In this document: positions 38,615-49,829 of the stretch, piece by piece | Numbering within the stretch: the stretch's first letter is position 1 | Layout of the letters: every line of letters begins with the position of its first letter | Assembly (NCBI GenBank): GCA_905221605.1 | Contig: CAJNDS010000435.1 | Location: 492,001 to 556,000 of the forward strand | Length of the DNA: 64,000 nt | Direction: 5' to 3' | From: Symbiodinium natans | Lineage: Eukaryota > Sar > Dinophyceae > Suessiales > Symbiodiniaceae | Translations under genes and position numbers: made by a program | The notes under the pieces: model-generated | What the model saw: the letters and a program-made list of their open reading frames with translations, nothing else | Told to the model about the DNA's origin: nothing | Database searches by the model: none

Positions 38615-38757
38615 TGATTCACAACGCAATATCGCTCATCGTCGCACTCAGCGGCGATGCCGAAAGTGTGTGGGCCAACGGCCCCGCCAACTTCGAGCTC
38701 GTGGCCAGGAAAGGTGGTGCTGCAAAAGCGTATATACAGCATGAACTCGAAATCGTG
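38615..38757 (+). CDS. Exon (VIHNAISLIVALSGDAESVW...)
   Basis: A long open exon starting VIHNAISLIVALSGDAESVW and continuing to QHELEIV, with GNN-rich codons typical of coding sequence. The start depends on which AG is used (38612 or 38614); the GC donor is GCAGGC, with a GT alternative 12 bp later. The minus strand is open too (73 codons), but its codon pattern is the shadow of this frame. Confidence 0.66.
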
Positions 38758-38952
38758 GCAGGCAGGCTGGTTTTCACACCATGAGCCGCCTAGCGCCCAC
38801 CTTGCGGTTGCTGTTCGCACAAGCGTGCCCGATCGAGAGTTTCTTCGATTCGACAGCGTTGGGTGCTGTCGATGGGGCTTTATTCACCCCTGCTGCGGGC
38901 GCTGGTAGACGGCACCCAAATCTGAGGCGGCAGCCAACTGCCGCTCAACTAG

Positions 38953-39318
38953 CGGTGGGACCAGTAGCTGGTGGTGAACATTACCTCCACTGCTGTGACT
39001 ATCGATTTGATGATGTAGTCCACCTTTACGGGGTGGCAGACGACATGGTCCAGAACCCCGGCCTGGCTCTTGGGGTTGCTAACAACAATCAAACCCCAAA
39101 CCCCAAACCCTAAACCCTAAACCCTAAACCCTAAAACCCTAAAACCCTAAACCCTAAAACCCTAAAACCCTAAAACCCTAAAACCCTAAACCTTAAACCC
39201 TAAACCCTAGAACCCTAAAACCGTCAAGCTTCAACCCTAGAACCTAGAACCCTAAACCCCCGGGGTGCAGGACCTGGGCAGTCTCGTGGCCTCCTTCTCT
39301 TCCGCCAAGGAGCCTCGT
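38953..39318 (+). CDS. Unknown protein, two exons in phase
   Basis: 38953-39065 (acceptor CTCAACTAG; starts VGPVAGGEHYLHCCDYRFDD, ends MVQNPGL; GC donor GCTCTT) and 39271-39318 (DLGSLVASFSSAKEPR, GC donor GCAGGG). Phase 1 in, 0 and 0. The intron between them is heptamer and CCCTAAAA DNA (39095-39260). They probably belong to the same gene as the exon at 38615. Confidence 0.63.
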
Positions 39319-39380
39319 GCAGGGCTTCGGGGTTCAGGGTTCAGGGTTAAGGGTTTAGGGTTAGGGTTTAGGGTTTAGGC

Positions 39381-40139
39381 TGGTGTAACTCTAGAAGACC
39401 GTATATCGCCTGCACGCATGACGTGGCTAAGGCCTCCGAAACTCCTGTGACGAAGCATCAGCGATTATTCCCGAGGCCCTGACCCTTGTCTAACCCACCG
39501 TCGTACGTTCATGTTACGTCTATCAGCAAAAGTCTCTTTTTGAGGGTTCCCATGCCCCTAGTGTCGAGAACTGCCCAGGTTTGACATAGGTTTTTTTTGT
39601 GCGCGTATCCCCCCAAGTACACACCAACGATGCGCAAGGAGCCCCTGATACGCTCACTAAAACCTTCGTACGAGCCCTACTTACCGGTCGAAACTCACAG
39701 GTTGGCTTTGGGGCTTCGTTGGAGTGGATTTCTTTGAGGTTGGGTTCAGGGTAGCTTAGATATTCGGTCGGGAGATATGACACCCAGGATTCACGTCTCT
39801 GACAGATTGTGTTCTAGCGGACAGTCACCAGCTGAACCGTCGGTTCTTCTCGCTAGAGCAAGTCGCCGTGCGTCCCAGATTGTAACTGGATTTACGTTGT
39901 CCAGCTCTGTCTTCAGCAGTCAAAGCGTGTCGAACACCAACACTGGTAGAAGATCCTCAAAGGACTGCAACCGGGATTCGTGGAGGTCGTAAGGCGTAAG
40001 GTCCTAGACTCCAGGCTCTGACTAAAGAGCCTTAAGGGGTTCAGGGCTTAGGGTTAAAAGGCCCCAAAACCCATTTTCACCAAGATCCTTTAGGGCTTAG
40101 GGTTTAAAAAAAACCCCCAAAACTCCCTAAGAGCCGCAG
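39381..40139. other. Unique stretch, coding status unclear
   Basis: Little heptamer content. Plus strand 39777-39992 is open for 71 codons (MTPRIHVSDRLCSSGQSPAE, Ser/Arg-rich); minus strand 39523-39783 is open for 86 codons. Neither shows clear splice boundaries or a known domain. Confidence 0.35.
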
Positions 40140-40205
40140 CACATGCGCAACAGGACCCACCAGCCCTGTCTCGCCCTTGGCACCGCGGTGGCGCCGTGGG
40201 CTCAG
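40140..40205 (+). CDS. Exon candidate (HMRNRTHQPCLALGTAVAPW)
   Basis: Acceptor GAGCCGCAG, phase 0, HMRNRTHQPCLALGTAVAPW then AQ; the 3' end is not fixed. A family 2 element (40232-40332) follows at once. Confidence 0.5.
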
Positions 40206-40231
40206 AATTTAGGCTCTGGACTTAGGGATTT

Positions 40232-40332
40232 TGTGGGTTTTAGGAAATTAGGGGTACCTTATTGGGGTCCTTATTATAAGGGAATCCTACTGTTAGGGGA
40301 CCATATTCGGGGTCCCTTCTTTTCGTGAACCG
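40232..40332 (+). mobile_element. Family 2 element
   Basis: Starts GTGGGTTTTAGGAAATTAGGG, contains GGTACCTTATTGGGGTCC and GGGAATCCTACTGTTAGGGG, ends CCCTTCTTTTCGTGAACC. Same layout as the copies at 51837 and 58982. Confidence 0.78.
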
Positions 40333-40899
40333 CATTTTGGCTCAGAGCTTTAGCCTCAGGAGTTCTCCGAGTTCTTTCTGCATGCACGGACACCTCACAG
40401 AAGGGCCCTTTCCACTTGATAGGGTTTAGGGTTTAGGGTTTAGGGTTTAGGGTTTAGGGTTTAGGGTTTAGGGTTTAAGGTTTAGGGTTAGGGTTTTTGG
40501 TTTAGGGTTTAGGGTGTGGCTTTGGGTTGAGGGCTCCTCAACCCCATAAAGCCTAAACACGACCGAACGCCCCCCAGACCTCCCAAACATTTGGACCCTT
40601 GAGACCTACACCGAGCCTTTGAACCCCCCGCCCACCTTTACAACACCCTAGGGTTTAGGGTTTAGGGTTTAGGGTTTAGGGTTTAGGGTTTAGGGTTTAG
40701 GGTTTAGGGTTTAGGGTTTAGGGTTTAGGGAACCCAAACCCTAAACAACCCTAAACCCTAAACCCTCCTGAACCAAGCCCTAAACCCTCCCTTTCATATG
40801 TAAGTTTAACACTCTACTGCCGGATTCAAGTTTGGGCTATTGACGGGTGCCAACCCGAAGCCCCAGTCAGTTTAAGGTCAGTTTTGGGGGACCCTAAAA

Positions 40900-41140
40900 G
40901 GCCCAAACCCTAAACCCTAAACCCTTAAACCCTTAAACCCTTAAACCCTTAAACCCTAAGCCCTAAGCCCTAAACCCTAACCCTAAACCCTAAACCCTAA
41001 ACCCTAAACCCTAAACCCTAAACCCTAAACCCTAAACCCTAAACCCTAAACCCTAAACCCTAAACCCTAAACCCTAAACCCTGAACCCTGAACCCTGAAC
41101 CCTGAACCCTGAACCCTAAACCCTAAACCCTAAACCCCTG
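40900..41140 (+). repeat. CCCTAAA array with CCCTTAAA and CCCTGAA blocks
   Basis: About 33 units, changing from CCCTTAAA to CCCTAAA to CCCTGAA and back. Block-wise variants suggest local amplification. It ends 6 bp before the acceptor of exon 41146-41220. Confidence 0.93.
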
Positions 41141-41145
41141 GACAG

Positions 41146-41220
41146 TCTTACGCCCCTGAGGCCGTGGTGGTGCCAGCCGGCTCGGTGCTGCGGTACCCGA
41201 AGCTGGACATGCTCCGAGAG
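41146..41220 (+). CDS. Exon (SYAPEAVVVPAGSVLRYPKL...)
   Basis: Acceptor CTGGACAG, donor GTGGGC; 25 codons in phase 0, SYAPEAVVVPAGSVLRYPKL then DMLRE. Directly preceded by the heptamer array and followed by a TTTAGGG array (41240-41440) of opposite orientation. Confidence 0.75.
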
Positions 41221-41800
41221 GTGGGCAAGAGATGGGTTGGGGCGGTTAGGGTTTAGGGTTTAGGGTTTATGGTTTAGGGTTTAGGGTTTATGGTTTAGGG
41301 TTTAGGGTTTAGGGTTTAGGGTTTAGGGTTCAGGGTTTAGGGTTGAGGGTTGAGGGTTTAGGGTTCAGGGTTTAGGGTTTAGGTGTGTAGGGTGTAGGGT
41401 CTAGGGGTGTAGGTTTACGGGTTTAGGGTTTTGCAAGTCGAGGGCTCAGCGCGGCGTAGAGCTCCAGGCTTGAGGAGTTGGGGTTTCGGGGTTTAGGGTT
41501 TAGGGTTTGGGGTTTAGGGTTTAGGGTTTAGGGTTTTCGGATTTGGGGTTTAGGGTTTGGGGAGTTCAGGGTTGAGGGATTCAGGGGTTTCGGCTTTCTA
41601 AAGCAACGAGGGTTCAGGGTTTGGCAGGGTTCAGGTGCAGGGTTCTGGGTTTAGGGTTTTGGGGTTTAGGGTTTGGTACGTGATGTCGGGGCTTTGAGGA
41701 GTTTAGGGTTTCTAAATCCTAAAGCCCTAAACCCTTTAGGGTTGGAAGGGTTGAGTCATCTTGCGCAGTGTCTGTGACTCCGCGACTTGTATGCGCACAG

Positions 41801-42176
41801 AGCTTTTTCCATCGGATCGCCCACTCTTCTGCATTCTGAAGCCCTAAGCCACGCTCCAGGGCATGATCACAGTCAGTTGTATGTTCGCCTCTTGACTGTG
41901 CCCATTGTGCGGGTGCCAGGGTACTATCAAATTGCACCACTGGGCCACTGGGCCTATGTCCACACTGAGTACTCAGAGCCGCCGATTTCCTCCAGCGTCA
42001 TGTTCCGTGATGCCTTCGTCTTTGAGAAACGCATGGCCTCGACTGCGGTGCATCTGCTGCCCGTCTGGGCGGTTTTCTTTGGCGTTGCAGAACCGATTTG
42101 GCCACTGGCTGCACACTCGATGCTCTTGCGTGTCTTTGGCCTTACCCAGGCATACTCGTCGGGCCTGCTGCTGCAA
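41801..42176 (+). CDS. Largest exon: possible membrane protein segment
   Basis: A 376-bp open stretch with clear coding codon use, including VPIVRVPGYYQIAPLGHWAY and a hydrophobic segment VHLLPVWAVFFGVAEPIWPL. Acceptor GCGCACAG, donor GTGGGA after LLLQ. The hydrophobic run could be a membrane helix. Phase 2 in does not match exon 41146-41220, so an exon may be missing between them or this is a separate gene. Family not recognised. Confidence 0.62.
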
Positions 42177-42744
42177 GTGGGAAGCTTCCTCCTAAATCTT
42201 ATACCTCAACCCGCGGGGATACTTGGGAATTATCTGTAATTTTGGGGTACTATAATTCCTAAGAAACAAAAAGTAAAATTTTTGCTGGGGTTCCAAGTTC
42301 AGTATAGAACCCAAACCCCTGAACCCTGACCTCCTTAAAGCGAAACCTGCGCGGCTTCTCGGAATCGGAATAGCCCTAAACCCTAAATCGCGGGTTTAGG
42401 TTTATACGGCAGGTTATAGCTTGATCTGTTCCAGTTCAAAAGCAGCCTGGAGAACAACCCTAAGCCCTGAGAAACGAAAAACAAAACCCGAAAAACTAGA
42501 CCCTAAACCCAAGTTCCTAGACCCTAAACCCTCGTGGGAGGGCTGACAAAGGAGACATGGGTGACAGCTTAGAGCCTAAACCTCAAAGCTCAAGCCTTAA
42601 ACTCCAAGCCCGAAAACATACCAAACCCCAAGCCCTAACTATGCCAAACCCTATTCCCTATACCCCGAACCCAAACATGGAAGCCTCAAGCCCGCCACCC
42701 AAAGTCAGAAAAATAGACCTAGACCCTCAAGCCCGGAAGCCTGA

Positions 42745-42822
42745 GTTTCCTTTTTGGGGGGTTCAAGGTCTATAAGCAACCAGCCCCAAAAAGGGTACCC
42801 TTACTATGACATGGCTACTGGG
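42745..42822 (+). mobile_element. Family 3a element, 5' part lost
   Basis: Has TATAAGCAACCAGCCCCAAA, AAGGGTACCCTTACTATGAC and GGCTACCAAG, matching the right half of 57152-57260 and 10590-10702; the left inverted end is absent. Confidence 0.7.
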
Positions 42823-42960
42823 GCTACCAAGAACCCCTACTGTAAACCCTAGATCCTAAACCCTAAGCCCTAAGCCCTAAACCCTAAACCCTAAACCCTA
42901 AACCCTCAACCCTAAACCCTAAACCCTACGAAATCCTCAGCCCCTTCTGGCAAAGAGCAG

Positions 42961-44293
42961 GCCTGGGACTTGGAAGACCGAGCTCGCGGCATCGCTGTCG
43001 AAGCCCTGCGGCCAGCCTCCGCACCGTCTGTCGGGTTTGGGGTTTGGGGTTTCGGGTTTAGGGTTTAGGGTTTAGGGTGTAGGGCTTAGGGTTTAGGGTT
43101 TAGGGTTTAGGGTTTAGGACTTAGGGTTTAGGGTTGGGCTTGGGGGTTCGGCTTCCACTTGGCTTTCGCCCCCCGCGTACTTGCGTGACTTTGGTGCCGA
43201 GTAGGAGAATGCTGGGGTAGTCATGAAATAGGCCGCGAATGAATGGATGTGAGGGAGTGGGCCTTGGACCCAGAACCTGTTGGGAGGACTCGTCAGCACT
43301 AAACTCTGAATCCTTACCCCACACCCTGAGCCCGACTGGCCCGTGGCCGCCTGCCGCGTGCATCTCAAAGCTGTAAAGCTGTAGCAAGCCTCAGCAAAGG
43401 GCACATTCCGAGGGCTCGGCAGGGTGTGGGCGGGGCAGTGATTCAGTTTAGGGTTCAGGGTTCGGGAATTAGGTTTGGTCATGGTTCAGGGCATTCAGAC
43501 GACATCATCTTTAAGGTGCAGGACCCGACTTGGGCTGGTAGAGCCAAATGCCACAGCATACGCGCAAGAACATGAAGCCCCGCTGGAAGGAGCAGGGATC
43601 CACAGTAAGAGCCCTCTAAGCTCTTGTCGACCTCGAAGCACCCGAAATTCCAAAGCCCTGCTCAGAACCCGCAGGTCCAGAGCCTAAACCCATCGCTTAG
43701 AGTCAGATGAAGTCCTTCCTCCGGGATGTCGGCCAGCGCCGTCACAATTGGCTCGACCTCGACCTGCGGCCACTTGCCTCAGCAGGGCTTGCTCGTAGGG
43801 CTGAGGGTGAATCCCGACACCCTCACACAATGGTTAAGGATTCAGTTTCCCCAAGCCCCAACCCCCTAAGTCCCAACGCCCCTAAGCCTTAAACAGCCCA
43901 TTAAATGACCCCACAGCTGACGTGCATAGGTGCCCCCCGCAAATCATCCGCGACAGTTCTCGAGACATGTTTACAGGTAGGGCCCAAGTGCTTTGGTCTG
44001 CCACTGCTTCTGGGTTTAGGGTTTAGGGTTTAGGGTTTAGGGTTTAGGGTTCAGGGTTTAGGGCCTGGTTTAGGGTCTCGGGAACCGGAGCCCTAAACCA
44101 CAAAAGCCGGCTTTCAGCCGCGAAGCTCTGGGCTCCACCTGAAGCCCTTCAGGCCTAAAACCCTAAACCCAAAGCCCAAGACCCCAACTATTCTTTGGAA
44201 GGATCTTTATGCCGTGGGGTTTATAGGCTTTGCTCTAGCACGGTGCGCCGGCCGAGGTTCGAGGATCATGCATCCTGGCTGCACGCGCGTACG
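42961..44293 (+). CDS. Unknown protein, four-exon chain
   Basis: Proposed exons are 42961-43034 (starting AWDLEDRARGIAVEALRPAS), 43522-43604 (starting TRLGLVEPNATAYAQEHEAP, donor GTAAGA), 43917-43976 (DVHRCPPQIIRDSSRDMFT, donor GTAGGG) and 44227-44293 (FALARCAGRGSRIMHPGCTR; an alternative frame reads RRPRFEDHASWLHART). Phases 0/2, 2/1, 1/1, 1/2 agree. An additional open stretch at 43707-43800 (MKSFLRDVGQRRHNWLDLDL) is coding-like but does not fit the phase. No family recognised. Confidence 0.6.
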
Positions 44294-46068
44294 GTCAGGG
44301 TTTGAAAAGGTGTTTTTTTCTCATTTACAGCAGTTCGCAAAGGCCCCTAGACCCCAAACCCTAAGACCTTATACCTACCCTAAGCCTTCAAACCCGAAGC
44401 CCTTCGTGTCAACCAGCTTTCATTCGGGGAGCTTTATCCCAAAAACCGTAGACCTTCGTCTGCAGCTGCCAAAGCTTTCCATGGGCTTTTCATTCGGGCA
44501 CTCGAACCCTAACCCCAAACCCCGGAAATCTCACACGGACGAAGTCGGATTCAGATAGCCTGGGACCATATCAGACGCACGTGAGTCAGAAAACACGGTA
44601 TCTCAAATCAGAAAACAAAGAAGGCAAATCAACAAGCATTTGCCGAATTCTGGGTCTTGCGCGCTGAAAACACTGCCTCACGCTCAGAGTCTCTTGCAGT
44701 CTCCGAAGTCACCCTGCAAGAGAGACGGAAACACCGAAGTCAAGTGCCAACATAGATGCTGATTTCGACACTGGCTGTTTTATGATTTTTGCTTCCCTGT
44801 TTGACGACTCGCCCTTTTGTTTTGACGACCCCATGCGCGCATGATTCGCCCCTCACCCAACCGTACACTGAGGGTGATGAGTTAGCTTTCAAGCAGACCT
44901 TAGTGGAGATCCGTCGCTCGGCTGCAGCAATTGGTTCAGGCTGTGGGACCCTAAACCCTACACCCTAAACCCTAGACGCCCTAAACCCTACACCCTAAAC
45001 TCTAAGCTTTTTTAAGGGGCGGTCTAGGGCATGCCAAGTCGACGTAGGCCAAGTAGGCCATGTTTGCGATCCAAGTGCAGCTGCAAATATGCAGGTAGCA
45101 TGTGGCCAATTTTGCTTAAGCCCCCAACACTCCAAGTAGGGTAATGAGGGTTCGTTTTTTTGGGGTTTGTTTTGTTTGGGGTTGTAGTTTTTTGTGCGTG
45201 GTGAGCTTTTTTTGGAGGTGCCGCGCTCTTTTAGGAACTCGAGAGATGCAGGGCTGGGGTGCAGGTTCAAGGCGGGATGTGTGTGTGTGTGTGCGGAACC
45301 CGACACCCCACACCCGAAACCCTAAACCGTCCGAGGACCATATGCCACGCTAGCCAGCTGCCTTGGGCTTTATGGCTCTTTGGCAGCCTCCCAGGCCTGC
45401 TGCCGGGTGGGGGCGGGGCTTATAGGGTTTAGGCCTAGTCTTTAGGGCTTTACGGTTCAGGCGACCAGTATAATCGGGGTCAAGAGCTTTCAGGTTTGTG
45501 GGGCTGCTTCTGCCGACCCGGAAAGCTTCGAAACCCCTGGTTAGCCAGCGCCCGAAGCCGTTGGTGGTTTAGGGGTTAGGGTTTAGCGCCGAAACCTGCG
45601 ACCCCAAGCTCCCAAGCCCCTTTTGCGAAGCCTCCGCTGCCAGGTTGTCTGGTTTTTGTCGGAACATGAGACCCGGGATCTATCCTCAGGCCGCGGGAGG
45701 GGTGTAGGTTCTTGGGGCCACCTGGGGCCCAGGGCTTGAGGTTCTTCCGGGGGTTCGGGCTCAGGGGTGCAGGGTTTCGGGGATGAAGGCCCCAAGCCCC
45801 AACTTCCCAAAACCCGATGCTGTCCACTCCAGACCGCGCCGAGGTCAGAAGCCCTGGCATTACAAACCCTAAGCCCCACTAGTAACCCTAAACCCTAAAC
45901 CCTAAACCCTAAACTCTGAACCCTAAACTCTGAACTCTGAACCCTAACCCCCAGCCCTGACCAAGAAGCTCCCAAGCCCAGGGCCTTGAATTCCCGGAAG
46001 TTGAGCGTAGAGCTTGCAAACCCTGCACCCTGTACCGCCCTTTCTTATGTACATTCTTAAGTTAGCAG
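44294..46068. other. Spacer or introns with isolated exon candidates
   Basis: Candidates are 44897-44940 (TLVEIRRSAAAIGSG; the upstream frame DELAFKQ is also open) and about 45500-45540 (VCGAASADPESFETP after GCTTTCAG). Minus-strand frames near 45000-45310 and 45576-45860 contain heptamer or GT-repeat translation and are not convincing. Confidence 0.4.
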
Positions 46069-46223
46069 GTACATGTTACGGTGAACATTTTAGACCGGAA
46101 CCGTGGAATCTCGCGGCAATATGTCTGATTTCTTGGGTCGTCGGCGCGGGTACTGGAGGCCATACCACGCAAGGCTTGCTCGGTGGGAGCTGTCGTCAGG
46201 AATTAGACCTATCTGGGATTTAA
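46069..46223 (+). CDS. Exon with stop (TCYGEHFRPEPWNLAAICLI...)
   Basis: Acceptor GTTAGCAG, then two bases and TCYGEHFRPEPWNLAAICLI, continuing through GAGTGGHTTQGLLGG to a TAA. It may be a terminal exon. Just after the stop, CCTATCTGGGAT is tandemly duplicated, and heptamers follow. Protein unknown. Confidence 0.55.
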
Positions 46224-46346
46224 ACCTATCTGGGATGAGGGTTTAGGGTTTAGGATATGTGGTTTAGGGTTCAGGGTTTAGGGTTCAGGGGGTAGGGTTT
46301 AGGGGTGTTTGTTGAAGCTTGCTCTAGTCATGTAACAATCTAAACT

Positions 46347-46586
46347 GTGCAAGGGAAAGCATCTATTTCCGAAAAGAGCCGTAAGCTTGCTCCAGTCACA
46401 CAGGGTACTTCAAGCGTGACAAAGAAAGGTGCTCTACATGCTCACCATAATCGTTTCAGCTACAGGCGAGGCAATCATCGTTTTCTCATATCAGCTACCG
46501 ACCAGAACCATCTTTGGCCAACAACTGTATTCGTTCAGGACCAGTTTGCTTCTGAACAGCATGCGCAGTCAGAAAAACGAGTCTAA
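46347..46586 (+). CDS. Short unspliced open frame, uncertain
   Basis: An open frame of 79 codons (MQGKASISEKSRKLAPVTQG ...) in a heptamer-free, more AT-rich stretch with codon use unlike its neighbours. It could be part of an untranslated region, a retrocopy or a small gene. No domain seen. Confidence 0.25.
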   Translation: MQGKASISEKSRKLAPVTQGTSSVTKKGALHAHHNRFSYRRGNHRFLISATDQNHLWPTTVFVQDQFASEQHAQSEKRV

Positions 46587-46616
46587 CCACACAAGTTGAT
46601 AGAAAGAGGCTGAGGA

Positions 46617-46726
46617 TGGTATAGGGGCCTCAAAAATTAGAATAGGGTTTTGGGGGCTACTGTAGTGTATATATGTAGGGACCATGAGGGAATAGTACCA
46701 GTAGTTGTTCCGACCCCTATATTAGG
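46617..46726 (+). mobile_element. Family 4 inverted-repeat element
   Basis: Starts GTATAGGGGCCTC, has AGAATAGGGTTTTGGGGGCT and GGGAATAGTACCAGTAGTTG, and ends TTCCGACCCCTATATTAG. Similar to 30895-31014 throughout. Confidence 0.75.
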
Positions 46727-47036
46727 TTGGCATGCTGCGGGAACAGTGGGTGCTTGGACTTGAGATTTAGGGTTCTAAGGCCTTATTCAACCCGCTTTAA
46801 CCTTTGAGCCACCCTACCCCATGAACCCTGCACGATTTTCGGGCACATTTTCGGGCACAAGGCAGTTAGCCTGTGGCCCTAAACCCAAACATTACACCCC
46901 AAAAGACCCAAAATCTAAACCTTACACTCCCGAAAGCCCCAAACCCTAAACCCTGAACCCTAAACCCTAAAGCCTCAAGCCTCAAGCCCCAAACCCTTAA
47001 CCCTTAACCAATGTTATCATCCTAAGCCTGTGGCAG

Positions 47037-49394
47037 GTGAGATGGCACACTGTGTGGGAGTGCTGGCGCTGCCCTTACAGAAAGGATCTAGGCTCCTGTT
47101 GTGGTTAGGGTTCAGGGTTCAGGGTTCAGGGTTCAGGGTTCAGGGTTCAGGGTTCAGGCTTCAGGGTTTAGGGTTTAGGGTTTAGGGTTTAGGGTTTAGG
47201 GTTTAGGGTTTAGGTTTAGGGCGTTTAGGGCGTTTAGGGCGTTTAGGGCGTTTAGGGTTTAGGGTTTAGGGTGTAGGATTTAGGGTTTAGGGCTTAGGGT
47301 TCAGGATGTAGGGTTTAGGGTTTTAGGGTTTTAGGGTAAGTACCTTTACGTCTTGTTGTGCTAGTGCCTTGACCCTATAAACCCTGAACAGCCCCGCGGC
47401 AGACCTTCATTTGCCCGAAGTGCTGCAAGAAAGGGCGTAAATGGGGTTACAAGTGTTTGTAAGAGTTTATAAGGGTGTATCAGGGTTTAGAAGGGTTTAA
47501 CAGGGTTCAAGTTCTGTTCAAGGTTATAAGGGTTTGCCAGGGTTCAAAGTTCTTTACAAGGGCTAAGGTTCGGGCTTACACTCCACAGTGGGCCCTCACT
47601 GACCTTGCTAAACCCTGCTACCGGGGTCGGAATGATTGCTAGTATTATTTCCTTATGGTCCCTGAAAAATTACCCTACAGCACCCCCCAACACCCTAAAT
47701 CCTAAACCCTAAACCCTAAACCCTGAGCCCGAAACCCCGCTAGGCCTTACACTTCACAGTGGGCCCTGCGCTTGTTAAACCCTGCGTAGCCTGACCCTAA
47801 ACCCTAAACCCTAAACCCCTAGGCCTTGAGCTTGTCAAACACCTGCGCGGCCTGAGGTTGCCACAGGGCTAGCTTTGCCAACGTCGCTGCTGTCCCTGCC
47901 GCTTGTCTTGGCTGTGAGTTACAGGGTTTAGGGTTTTGGGTTCAGGGTTCAGGGTTTAGGGTGAAAGCCTACAAATAGGAACACAAACTCTGAACCAGAG
48001 TGTTTTGCGTTTTTGTTTGGGGTCCCGCCCCCCCCCTGCTTCCGCCCCCCCCCCCCCCCCCCCCCCCAAACCCTTAACCCTAAACCCTAAACCCCTTGAC
48101 AGATCCCAGGCATCTGGTGCAGTGCTCCGGCCAGGGTTATCATGTCATGCGCCTCCTGCTGCAATGAGGGAGGAGGGTTTATTTTCGGGGTTTAGGGGAA
48201 AGGGGTTTAGGGTTTCGGGGTTTAGGGGTTTAGGGGTTTAGGGGTTTAGGGGTTTAGGGGTTTAGGGGTTTAGGGGTTTAGGGGTTTAGGGGTTTAGGGG
48301 TTTAGGGTGGGTTTCGTCCGTCGCCTGGCCCCGCCCCTCTTGAAAGCATGAGCTCGCCCGTGTCAGTTGCGAGGAGCGCTGGAGTTTACTGCAAGGTTGA
48401 GGGGGCCCCCTTGCTGACACCACTCCCAAAACATGCCCGAAACCTCACAGAACCCCTAAGCCCAAAACCCCAAACCCCTAAACCCTAAACCCTAAACCCT
48501 AAACCCTAAACCCTAAACCCTAAACCCGCATGAATCGGCGGTCTAGGTTTCAGGGGACGCTTCTCTGAAGTTAGAATCTTTATGTGTTTATTATTATTAT
48601 TATGTTTTTTTTTGGGGGGCGGTCATGGGTTTTGACATGCTCCGTGCTATACAGTTTCTTATGTACTATAGGAACCGCAAAAGGGACCGTAGCCTTGAGA
48701 GCTGTAAAAGTACAAGAGCATGCCCAAATGGGGACTCGTAGTCCTGAGGGGGACCCGTAGTCCTGAGGAGGGCTCGTAGTCCTGAATCCTAAGCCCTAAG
48801 CTCTAAGCCCTAAGCTCCAAACCCCAAACTCTACATAAGCCGCTCGCGCGCGACCGGGGAAAGTAGGGTTGATCAACCCTCAACCCCAAACGTGCACGCA
48901 GCACGGAGTTCCAGCGGCGGGCCCTGGGACGGAAGATGGACGAACCGACAGTGCTAGCGCTGGCAGGTCTAGAGGGAAGCACCTTGCTTTCGAAATCGGC
49001 ACTGCCAGAACCGACATATGGGGTTTCGGAAAATAGGGCAACGCTTTTCGAAGGTTCCTAAAGAAAGGGTTATAGTATGTAGGGGTAAACCCTAAACCCT
49101 AAACCCTATCTTGGGAAAGGCCCATCTCCAGCATTTCTTGCTGCGCTTGCTGGAACCTTGAGCGATGCCCAGAGCTTTTTGGTTTTCTCGGAGGCGTGAG
49201 CACGAACAAAGCCAAAGGTTTAGGGTTTAGGGTTTAGGGTTTAGCGTGTAGGATTTAGGGTTTAGGGTTTGGGGTTTGGGGTTTAGGGTTTAGGGTTTAG
49301 GGTTTAGGATACAAGGCATCAGAGAGAGAACCGAGGGGACATCTTTGGGCCAAAGTGGACGTACGCTTTGAAGCAGCGTTCAGCAATACTCTGA
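47037..49394 (+). CDS. Cys-rich, probably zinc-binding protein: eight-exon chain to a stop
   Basis: Exons are 47037-47084 (VRWHTVWECWRCPYRK), 47403-47434 (TFICPKCCKK), 47867-47913 (ASFANVAAVPAACLG), 48110-48165 (IWCSAPARVIMSCASCCN), 48347-48390 (HELARVSCEERWSL), 48902-48966 (TEFQRRALGRKMDEPTVLAL), 49132-49193 (FLAALAGTLSDAQSFLVFSE) and 49323-49394 (RENRGDIFGPKWTYALKQRS, AIL, TGA). All seven joins are phase-compatible; donors are GA, GC, GT, GA, GC, GT and GC. Four C-x2-C pairs (CWRC, CPKC, CLGC, CASC) in the first half suggest a zinc-binding cluster (inference). The second half has a hydrophobic, possibly helical stretch. The family is unknown and the N-terminus is probably upstream. Confidence 0.68.
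47105..47335 (+). repeat. TTTAGGG array with TTCAGGG and GGCGTTTAG blocks
   Basis: Block structure: TTCAGGG x8, TTTAGGG x8, then GTTTAGGGC 9-mers x4, then mixed. It fills most of the intron between exons 47037-47084 and 47403-47434. Confidence 0.92.
47560..47850 (+). repeat. Three diverged copies of an AGGCCTTACACT segment
   Basis: GGGCTTACACTCCACAGTGG (47573), TAGGCCTTACACTTCACAGT (47740) and TAGGCCTTGAGCTTGTCAAA (47820) start related segments of about 50 bp that share GTGGGCCCT and GTTAAACCCTGC. The 47630-47690 part between them is an inverted fragment of family 4. Confidence 0.65.
48185..48310 (+). repeat. TTTAGGGG octamer array
   Basis: About fourteen octamers TTTAGGGG, intronic in the 47037-49394 model. 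Long C runs occur upstream at 48026-48067. Confidence 0.93.
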
Positions 49395-49829
49395 GATTTT
49401 CGGCACATCACCCTAAACCCTAAACCCTAAACCCTAAACCCTAAACCCTAAACCCTAAACCCCAAAACCCTAAACTCGAAACCCGAAACCCGAAACCCTA
49501 AACCCTAAACCCACCTAGCATCTTAGGACATCTCAGGGCTAAGTCTCGCAGATTTCCGAGAAACCCCAAAGCCCTCAACTCCGAAACCCCAAGCCCAGTG
49601 TCCTCAATGCACTCTTCAGGCCTTTCTGCAGGGTGAGGGTTTAGGGTTTAGGGTTTAGGGTTTAGGGTTTAGGGTTTGGGGTTTGGGGTTTAGGGTTTAG
49701 GGTTTAGGGTTTAGGGTTTAGGGTTTAGGGTTTAGGGTTTATGCGCCGCCAAGTCCTCCTGCAGAGACATCTCAAAGTTCAACCCACCCAATTCTCTCAA
49801 ACCCTACACACGAAACCATAAGCCCCTCA

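Noticed and set aside
38599-38820. Minus-strand 73-codon Cys-containing frame
   Set aside because: The plus strand over the same bases has a stronger GNN codon pattern and fits with neighbouring plus-strand exons, so this is probably the shadow.
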